Positions 6,520 to 11,450 of a stretch of DNA of 11,450 nt are shown here, one piece after another (the stretch's first letter is position 1; every line of letters begins with the position of its first letter). The notes under the pieces are model-generated. The model did not search any database. It was not told the origin of the DNA and worked only from the letters and a program-made list of their open reading frames with translations. The position numbers and the translations under genes were made by a program. This DNA is from JAKBCQ01 sp021807585 (GTDB taxonomy: Bacteria > Planctomycetota > Planctomycetia > Isosphaerales > Isosphaeraceae), in NCBI GenBank assembly GCA_027325115.1, contig DAHWFG010000609.1:1-11450 (forward strand), given 5' to 3'.

Positions 6520-6646
6520 TAAAAAATTTCTCTCACATGCCTAACTTCCCCCATTTCCGCATGATTGCATGCGCGACCTTGACGCGGCTTGGTTTCGACC
6601 CTCGGCAAGATTGTGAAAATTTTCTCGATTACCTTCCGCTGGGGAG

Positions 6647-6676
6647 TTGACAACATCCACCGGGGGTCGATACAAC
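6647..6676 (+). promoter_or_regulatory. Sigma-70-like promoter candidate for the ATP synthase operon
   Basis: TTGACA (6647-6652) is a perfect -35 element. It is followed after 18 bases by TACAAC (6671-6676), a 4/6 -10 match. Transcription would start near 6683, just before the ATG at 6694. If it is the operon promoter, the first gene has a very short leader and the longer upstream reading frame of that gene is not used. Confidence 0.45.
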
Positions 6677-6693
6677 ATGAAACGCGTTGGGTC

Positions 6694-7014
6694 ATGAACG
6701 TCGTCAACCAAGGCGATCGAGGCGAATCCACGGTCTATGTACCGCTCGCTGATATGGAGTCGGGTGGATTCTTTCTCGACGCGACCGGATCGTCCATGCC
6801 GCCTCCCGACCGACCCGAGGATTCCCTGGCGAAAGGGTTCACCTGGGCGTACCGGGCGACCGCCGTCGGGCTTGAGTTTGTCACGCCCGCGATCGGAGGG
6901 TTGATTCTCGATCGATACGCGGGGACGAACCCCTGGGGAATCTTGGGGGGGGTGATCGTCGGGTTTATTGTCGGCATGACGCATCTGCTGAGAATCGCGA
7001 AGCAATCCCAATAA
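6694..7014 (+). CDS. AtpZ/AtpI-like membrane protein, first gene of the ATP synthase operon
   Basis: The product is 106 residues from the ATG at 6694, typical for the family. An acidic and polar N-terminus with DRPEDSLAKGF leads into two membrane segments: residues about 52-72 (AYRATAVGLEFVTPAIGGL) and 80-98 (WGILGGVIVGFIVGM), separated by the short loop LDRYAGTNP. The paired glycine-rich helices and position ahead of atpB identify the AtpI/AtpZ group. Members help assemble the c-ring or act in Mg2+/Ca2+ transport next to F0F1; which applies here is not shown. The frame is open upstream to 6589, but the promoter candidate at 6647-6676 favours 6694. The ribosome binding site is poor, and a later in-frame ATG at 6754 is also possible. 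atpB follows after 67 bases. Confidence 0.75.
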   Translation: MNVVNQGDRGESTVYVPLADMESGGFFLDATGSSMPPPDRPEDSLAKGFTWAYRATAVGLEFVTPAIGGLILDRYAGTNPWGILGGVIVGFIVGMTHLLRIAKQSQ

Positions 7015-7081
7015 TTCATTCCGTCTGGTCCGAACCCGGTCGTGCCCGGGCGGAGGCGGCGTGTTCTCTTTCGGCGGTATT

Positions 7082-7894
7082 ATGGCGCAGGGACATTCCG
7101 AAAGCCCGCTCAGTCACGTGGTGGATCACCCCTCCCTGGAATTCCCAGGGATTGAGATCCACCTGGGGTCGATCGGCGGGATTCAGATCACGCGGTTCAT
7201 GGTGATGGAAGTCGTCGCCGCCGTCCTCATCGCGGCGATCGTCATTCCGCTTTCGCGTCACGCGGCGAAAAACCGCGTCACCCGCGGCAAGTTGCTCAAC
7301 GCCTTCGAGGCGATCCTGCTCTTTATTCGTGATCGCGTCGCTCGGCCCGCGATCGGCGGCCACGGCGCCGACGATTTCGTCCCGTTCCTCTGGACGATCT
7401 TCCTCTTCGTCTTGTTCTGCAATCTGCTGGGAATGATTCCAGGTGGAGCGTCGCCGACCGGGAACATCAACGTCACGGGGACGCTCGCGATCATCACGCT
7501 CTGCGCCGTCATCGTCGCGGGCTCGCGTGAAAAGGGAATCGTCGGCTTTTGGACGGGAATCGTCCCGCATCTCGACGTCCCCAAGCTGCTCAAGCCGCCG
7601 CTTTGGGGTTTGATGTTCGTCATCGAAGTCGCGGGCCTGTTCATCCGTCACGTGGTGCTTTCGGTGCGGTTGTTCGCGAACATGCTCGCGGGGCACATCG
7701 TGCTCGCGGTGATTCTCGGCTTCATCCTCCAGGTCGCGGGAATGCTTGTTTATATCAAGGTTCCAGTCACCATAGCGAGCGTCGCCGGCGCCGCGGCGCT
7801 GTCGGTTCTCGAATTGTTCGTCGCATTTTTACAAGCGTACATCTTCACGTTTCTGGCGGCGATCTTCATCGGTTCGGCGGTGCATTCGCACTGA
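7082..7894 (+). CDS. atpB: ATP synthase F0 subunit a
   Basis: Subunit a forms the two proton half-channels beside the c-ring in the cytoplasmic membrane. The product is 270 residues with several hydrophobic helices. SVRLFANMLAGH (about residues 194-205) contains the essential arginine equivalent to E. coli aArg210. In that helix the residue matching E. coli aGlu219 is His, and in LSVLELFVAFLQAYIF the residue matching aHis245 is Glu. This is the natural swapped pair known in other species. The Gln equivalent to aGln252 is present. NLLGMIPG in the first half is also family-typical. I start at ATG 7082 (MAQGHSESPLSHVVDH). A GTG seven codons upstream (7061) has GGAGG only four bases before it and is an alternative. 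Confidence 0.95.
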   Translation: MAQGHSESPLSHVVDHPSLEFPGIEIHLGSIGGIQITRFMVMEVVAAVLIAAIVIPLSRHAAKNRVTRGKLLNAFEAILLFIRDRVARPAIGGHGADDFVPFLWTIFLFVLFCNLLGMIPGGASPTGNINVTGTLAIITLCAVIVAGSREKGIVGFWTGIVPHLDVPKLLKPPLWGLMFVIEVAGLFIRHVVLSVRLFANMLAGHIVLAVILGFILQVAGMLVYIKVPVTIASVAGAAALSVLELFVAFLQAYIFTFLAAIFIGSAVHSH

Positions 7895-7998
7895 TCGATC
7901 GGTGGGATCGCCCCCGAGGTTTGAGGTTTAACATCCCCCCCGGCGAGGACAACGGGTTTTCGTCCGATAGGCGGGCTTAAGCGTTGGTGATTTTCAAC

Positions 7999-8023
7999 TT
8001 GCCGAATCTCGGCAAATCAGGAG
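7999..8023 (+). promoter_or_regulatory. Hairpin next to the atpE ribosome binding site
   Basis: TTGCCGA (7999-8005) pairs perfectly with TCGGCAA (8009-8015) around a three-base loop. AGGAG (8019-8023) follows three bases later and is 11 bases before the atpE ATG. It lies in a 140-base gap after atpB. The placement suggests a role in translation initiation or in protecting a processed atpE mRNA 5' end. Confidence 0.5.
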
Positions 8024-8034
8024 TTTAGGTTCCG

Positions 8035-8355
8035 ATGAAATTCTTGAAGTCCGCCATGTTGCTTACGGCGTTGTTTCTGCTTTCGCAAGTTCCCGCTTCG
8101 GCTCAAACCGTCGATGCTCCCGCGGTGATCGCGCAAACGTATCCGTTCGCCGACCTCCGCGCGTTCGCCGCGGGGCTTGTGATCATCGGCGCCGCGATGG
8201 GAATCGGCGGCCTTACCAAATCGGCGGTCGAGAGCATGGCGCGTCAGCCCGAGATGGCGGGAAATATTCAGACCGCGATGATCATCTCGGCCGCGCTGAT
8301 CGAAGGCGTGACCTTCTTCGCGCTCATCATCATCGGTTTTATTTTGAAGAGTTGA
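8035..8355 (+). CDS. atpE: ATP synthase F0 subunit c with signal-peptide-like N-terminus
   Basis: Subunit c forms the rotating ring that carries protons. The product is 106 residues against a usual 70-90. The excess is an N-terminal segment (1-23: MKFLKSAMLLTALFLLS then VPASAQ) that looks like a cleavable signal peptide. The mature part has two membrane helices joined by the conserved polar loop ARQP (69-72). The second helix has SAALIEGVTFF with the ion-binding Glu at residue 90. The helix 1 position that is Gln in Na+-type c subunits is Ile here, and Glu is not followed by Ser or Thr, so a proton-type ring is inferred. It is flanked by gaps of 140 and 150 bases, unlike the overlapping genes after it, which fits separate control of this many-copy subunit. 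Confidence 0.95.
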   Translation: MKFLKSAMLLTALFLLSQVPASAQTVDAPAVIAQTYPFADLRAFAAGLVIIGAAMGIGGLTKSAVESMARQPEMAGNIQTAMIISAALIEGVTFFALIIIGFILKS

Positions 8356-8411
8356 TCGATCGCGGAGCGGCTCGCCGAGCGAAGAATTTCCGCCGACGTT
8401 TCGGGGATCAC

Positions 8412-8430
8412 GAGCGATTATTGATCGCTC
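8412..8430 (+). promoter_or_regulatory. Intercistronic hairpin between atpE and atpF
   Basis: GAGCGAT (8412-8418) pairs perfectly with ATCGCTC (8424-8430) around TATTG. CCGAGCGTTTT follows, so it may act as a weak attenuator or as a 3' barrier that stabilises the atpE message relative to atpF. It sits 57 bases after the atpE stop and 75 bases before the atpF start. Confidence 0.45.
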
Positions 8431-8505
8431 CCGAGCGTTTTCCGCCGAATTCGACGCACAGTTCTCCCCCCGATCGATCGAAGTTGGAACCGAGGTGAAT
8501 CGACC

Positions 8506-9201
8506 ATGACTTGGCGGCGATTATTGATATTAACAGCGATTTTCTCGTGGATCGCATCGACTTCGACCGTTGTAACGGCCGCGGACGAGCCGCCCGCGCG
8601 GAAAATCGTCTCGGCCGAGGACAAGCCCGCGGCGGAGCACGGAGCGGCGGAGCACGGCGAAAGCGGCGGCGACGAGAATCCGAACATCCTCGAGCCCAGT
8701 CCGCCGCTGGCGATCTGGACGCTCGTCGTCTTTTTGGTGCTTCTGGGGGGGCTTTGGAAGTTCGCCTGGAAGCCGCTTTCGAAAGCCCTGCACGACCGCG
8801 AGACGTATCACGAGACGTTGCTCCACGACGCCGAGAACGCTCGCGCCGAGAGCGCTCGACTGCTTGACGAGCATCGCAAGCGGATGGACGCCGCGGCCGA
8901 CGAGGTCCGATCCCTGATTGAGCAAGGCCGCAAGGACGCGACGGCGGCGGCCGATTCGATCCTCCGCAAGGCTCAAGAAGACGCCGAATCGGCGCGCAAG
9001 CAAGCCAAACAAGAAATTTTCGCGGCGCGTGATCAAGCGTTGATGGAAATTTGGTCGAAGACCGCCGATCTCGCGGTTTCGGTCGCGGGGAAGGTATTGG
9101 CGCGCGATTTAACCGGCGACGATCATCGCCGGTTGCTCGCCGCGGCGGTTGAAGAGCTTCCCAAGGCGGGCGCGGCCGCGGCGGGGAGGAACGGCGCATG
9201 A
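8506..9201 (+). CDS. atpF: ATP synthase F0 subunit b with N-terminal extension
   Basis: Subunit b is the peripheral stalk that holds F1 to the membrane. The 231-residue product is longer than the usual 155-180. Residues 1-26 (MTWRRLLILTAIFSW through VVTAAD) resemble a signal peptide. Residues 27-66 are an acidic, His- and Glu-rich linker (AAEHGAAEHGESGGDEN). Residues 67-86 are the true membrane helix (PLAIWTLVVFLVLLGGLWKF), followed by WKPLSKAL, typical of b subunits. Residues 97-200 are a long charged, alanine-rich coiled coil. The ATG is preceded by GAGGTG with an eight-base gap. The last bases overlap atpH as ATGA (9198-9201), implying translational coupling. Only one b-type gene is present here, so a b/b' pair is not indicated in this operon. 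Confidence 0.93.
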   Translation: MTWRRLLILTAIFSWIASTSTVVTAADEPPARKIVSAEDKPAAEHGAAEHGESGGDENPNILEPSPPLAIWTLVVFLVLLGGLWKFAWKPLSKALHDRETYHETLLHDAENARAESARLLDEHRKRMDAAADEVRSLIEQGRKDATAAADSILRKAQEDAESARKQAKQEIFAARDQALMEIWSKTADLAVSVAGKVLARDLTGDDHRRLLAAAVEELPKAGAAAAGRNGA

Positions 9202-9839
9202 CCGCGGAAGCCGTCGTTCCGAACGTTCGCCGGCGTACGGTGTTGGACGAATCCGCCGGGGTCGTCGCGCGGTCGTACGCCGAGGCGCTGGTGGCAGCCG
9301 CGGCGAAATCGGGTCGCGAGGATGAAATCCTCGACGAACTCGAATCGATCACGGCGAACGTCTTTGACGCGAAGCCCGAATTCGCGGCGATCTTCGACGC
9401 GCCGACGATCTCTCCCGCGGCTAAAGATCGCGTTCTGGTCGAGACGTTCGACGGCCGGGTCGATGCGATGAACGCCGATTTTTTACGGGTGCTCAATCGA
9501 CATCGGCGCATCGACATCTTGCCGCTCGTCGTTCGATCCGCTCGCGCCATCGTCGATAAACAGCGCAATCGTATTCATGTGAAAATAAAATCAGCCGTTC
9601 CGCTCGACGACGACGCCCGCGCCGCGCTTGCGGCGCGTCTTGGCGAGCTGTTGCGTGGGACTCCGGTGTTGCACGAGGAGGTCGATCCCGCGCTGATCGC
9701 GGGTCTCGTCGTTCAGATCGGCGACGTCGTTTACGACTCATCGGCACGAAATAGGCTTGAACAAATTCGCGACCATTTGATTGAAGGGAAACTCCATGAA
9801 ATTTCGTCCCGACGAAATCAGTTCTGTGATTCAGAATGA
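9198..9839 (+). CDS. atpH: ATP synthase F1 subunit delta
   Basis: Delta joins the top of the alpha/beta hexamer to the b stalk. The product is 213 residues, about 30 more than usual, the surplus being an N-terminal extension before VARSYAEALVAAA, the conserved first helix. Downstream family features include a short DAKPEFAAIFDAPTISPAAKDRVL segment split over two helices, NADFLRVLNRHRRIDILPLV, and a C-terminal beta-type domain with HVKIKSAVPLD and ALIAGLVVQIGDVVYDSSARNRLEQI. GGAGG lies eight bases before ATG, inside the end of atpF. The gene overlaps atpF by four bases and atpA by 44 bases, so all three are probably translated in a coupled way. Confidence 0.94.
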   Translation: MTAEAVVPNVRRRTVLDESAGVVARSYAEALVAAAAKSGREDEILDELESITANVFDAKPEFAAIFDAPTISPAAKDRVLVETFDGRVDAMNADFLRVLNRHRRIDILPLVVRSARAIVDKQRNRIHVKIKSAVPLDDDARAALAARLGELLRGTPVLHEEVDPALIAGLVVQIGDVVYDSSARNRLEQIRDHLIEGKLHEISSRRNQFCDSE

Positions 9840-11450
9840 GATCGAGCAATTTCACGCCGAGGCGGCGCGGGTCGAGGTCGGCCGGGTGCTCGAAGTCGGC
9901 GACGGAATCGCCCGCGTTCACGGTCTATCGGGCGTGATGGCCGGCGAAATGGTCGGCTTTGAAAACGGCGTCAAGGGGCTCGCGTTCAACCTTGAGGAAT
10001 CGTCGGTCGGCGTGATCATCCTTGGTGAATACACCGATATTCATGAAGGCGAAACCGTCACGGCGATGGGACGGTTGTTGCGCGTTCCCGTGGGGGAGGG
10101 TTTGATCGGCCGCGTCGTCGACCCGCTCGGCAATCCGATCGACAATCGCGGGCCGATCCCCGGTGATTTAACGCGTTTGGTCGAATCGAACGCCCCCGGA
10201 ATCGCCGAGCGTCAACCCGTCGACGAGCCGCTGCAAACGGGCGTCAAGGCGATCGACACGATGATACCGATCGGCCGGGGCCAGCGCGAACTCATCATCG
10301 GCGACCGCAAGACGGGCAAAACCGCGATCGCGATCGACACGATCCTCAACCAAAAAGGGCAGGGGGTTATCTGCGTTTACGTGGCGATCGGCCAGAAAGA
10401 GTCGACGACCGCGGCGATTGTCGATACGTTTAAGCGTCACGGCGCGATGGAATACACGATCGTCGTCGCGGCGGGAGCGAGCGATCCCAATCCGCTCCGG
10501 TTCATCGCGCCGTATTCGGGTTGCGCGATGGCCGAGTACTTCATGTACGAGAAGGGGATGGCCACTCTTTGTATTTATGACGACTTGTCGAAGCAAGCGG
10601 TGTCGTACCGCGAGCTTTCGCTCTTGTTGCGTCGTCCTCCCGGTCGCGAGGCGTATCCCGGCGATATCTTTTACGCGCACTCGCGTTTGTTGGAACGGTC
10701 GGCGAAACTGGCGAACAAGTATGTGATCGTTCCTGAGAACGCTCCCGTCGACAAAAAGGAGGTGACCGAGAGCTGGGGAGTCGACGGCAAGTTTTATCTC
10801 GGCGTTCCGGGGCTCGAGGAGGCCAAGCACGTTCTCAAAGAGAGTTATCCGACGGGACACAAGATCGTTAAGACGACGAAATCGGGGGGTTCGCTGACGG
10901 CTTTGCCGATCATCGAGACTCTGGAAGGCGAGGTTTCGGCGTACATTCCCACGAACGTGATTTCGATCACCGACGGGCAGATTTATTTACAACCCGATTT
11001 GTTCTTCGCGGGGGTTCGGCCCGCGGTCGACGTCGGCATCAGCGTATCGCGGGTGGGCGGCAAGGCGCAGATTCCGGCGATGAAGAAGGTTGCGGGGAGT
11101 CTTCGGCTCGATCTCGCGGCGTTCCGCGAGCTCGAGGCGTTCGCGCAGCTCGGCACCGAGCTCGACAAGGCTTCTCAGCTTCAGCTCGACCGGGGCTATC
11201 GGATGGTTGAATTGCTCAAACAGCCGCAATATCGCCCGCGCGACGTCGCTGATCAGGTAATGAGCATGTACGTGGGATCGGAAGGTTTCCTTGACGACGT
11301 TCCGGTGAAAGAGACGTCGAAATGGGAGGCCGAGTTCCTTGATTTCATGAGGGATCAAAAGGCGAGCGTGCGAGAAGCGCTTTCGCGTGAGAAGAAGCTC
11401 ACTGATGCGATCGTCGCCGATTTGCGCCGGGCGATCGGCGAGTTCAAGGA
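9796..11450 (+). CDS. atpA: ATP synthase F1 subunit alpha, 3' end cut by window, with an internal insert
   Basis: Alpha forms the F1 hexamer with beta and binds regulatory nucleotide. The window holds 551 codons with no stop; alignment by eye to the E. coli C-terminus suggests only a few residues are missing. The start MKFRPDEISSVIQNEIEQF is canonical. Walker A is GDRKTGKT (residues 169-176, from 10300). YDDLSKQAVSYRE and the catalytic-interface arginine in GISVSRVGG (about 419) are present. Between LLERSAKL and GSLTALPIIET there are about 62 residues, against about 20 in E. coli and 9 in Bacillus as I recall them, so this protein has an extra segment (about residues 308-362). The start lies 44 bases inside atpH with only a weak GGGA site, which suggests translational coupling. 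atpG, atpD and atpC are expected just downstream. Confidence 0.95.
   Translation, partial: MKFRPDEISSVIQNEIEQFHAEAARVEVGRVLEVGDGIARVHGLSGVMAGEMVGFENGVKGLAFNLEESSVGVIILGEYTDIHEGETVTAMGRLLRVPVGEGLIGRVVDPLGNPIDNRGPIPGDLTRLVESNAPGIAERQPVDEPLQTGVKAIDTMIPIGRGQRELIIGDRKTGKTAIAIDTILNQKGQGVICVYVAIGQKESTTAAIVDTFKRHGAMEYTIVVAAGASDPNPLRFIAPYSGCAMAEYFMYEKGMATLCIYDDLSKQAVSYRELSLLLRRPPGREAYPGDIFYAHSRLLERSAKLANKYVIVPENAPVDKKEVTESWGVDGKFYLGVPGLEEAKHVLKESYPTGHKIVKTTKSGGSLTALPIIETLEGEVSAYIPTNVISITDGQIYLQPDLFFAGVRPAVDVGISVSRVGGKAQIPAMKKVAGSLRLDLAAFRELEAFAQLGTELDKASQLQLDRGYRMVELLKQPQYRPRDVADQVMSMYVGSEGFLDDVPVKETSKWEAEFLDFMRDQKASVREALSREKKLTDAIVADLRRAIGEFK

Larger units (their letters stand above)
6148..6693. other. 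Divergent intergenic region between the DUF4912 gene and the ATP synthase operon
   Basis: No gene is supported over about 545 bases. It holds a promoter candidate for each direction and a strong hairpin, listed separately. Bases 6480-6560 are distinctly AT-richer than their surroundings (AATAAAAAATTTCTCTC), as expected for a promoter region. In-frame extensions of both flanking genes run into it but lack family character. Confidence 0.6.

Noticed and set aside
7016..7696. A 226-codon minus-strand ORF antisense to atpB.
   Set aside because: Its highly charged composition is the mirror of hydrophobic codons in atpB, and no domain is visible.

Overview
The window looks like chromosomal DNA of a GC-rich bacterium, most likely a planctomycete (Planctomycetota). 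This is inferred from protein character: a long beta-propeller/dihaem cytochrome, a UVR-motif protein and a DUF4912 protein of types common in that phylum, and F0 subunits b and c that both carry signal-peptide-like N-termini. No rRNA or other taxonomic marker is present, so the assignment is an inference. No CRISPR array, insertion sequence, tRNA or phage gene was found.

Layout. Positions 1-309 hold the 3' end of a plus-strand FAD/Fe-S oxidoreductase. It converges on a minus-strand gene (388-2265) for an exported protein with a YVTN-type beta-propeller and two haem c sites, and a hairpin terminator candidate lies between them. Upstream of that gene is about 690 bp without a conventional gene. 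It contains a dense set of inverted repeats, a near-consensus minus-strand promoter and a 20-codon ORF with a ribosome binding site: a candidate unrecognised structured RNA or regulatory leader. Next on the minus strand come a 5-formyltetrahydrofolate cyclo-ligase (2952-3560) and, directly upstream of it, an RNA that I identify as 6S RNA (about 3590-3760). The same ssrS-ygfA linkage occurs in E. coli. Two more minus-strand genes follow: a UVR-motif protein (3994-4770) and a DUF4912 protein with a Rho_N/SAP-like N-terminus (4861-6147), separated by a strong hairpin.

A divergent intergenic region (6148-6693) carries a promoter candidate for each direction and a 15-bp hairpin in the presumed DUF4912 leader. 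The plus strand then holds the ATP synthase operon in the standard order: an AtpZ/AtpI-like gene, atpB (a), atpE (c), atpF (b), atpH (delta) and atpA (alpha, cut by the window end just before its stop codon). atpF/atpH and atpH/atpA overlap, by 4 and 44 bp. atpE is set off on both sides by 140-150 bp gaps, each with a hairpin, which fits separate control of the many-copy c subunit. Together these genes encode most of F0, the stator and the start of F1. Residues in a and c indicate a proton-driven rather than sodium-driven enzyme.

The observations most worth following are the 2560-2921 structured region, the 6S RNA with its built-in terminator ahead of the cyclo-ligase, and an extra segment of about 40-55 residues in the AtpA nucleotide-binding domain.
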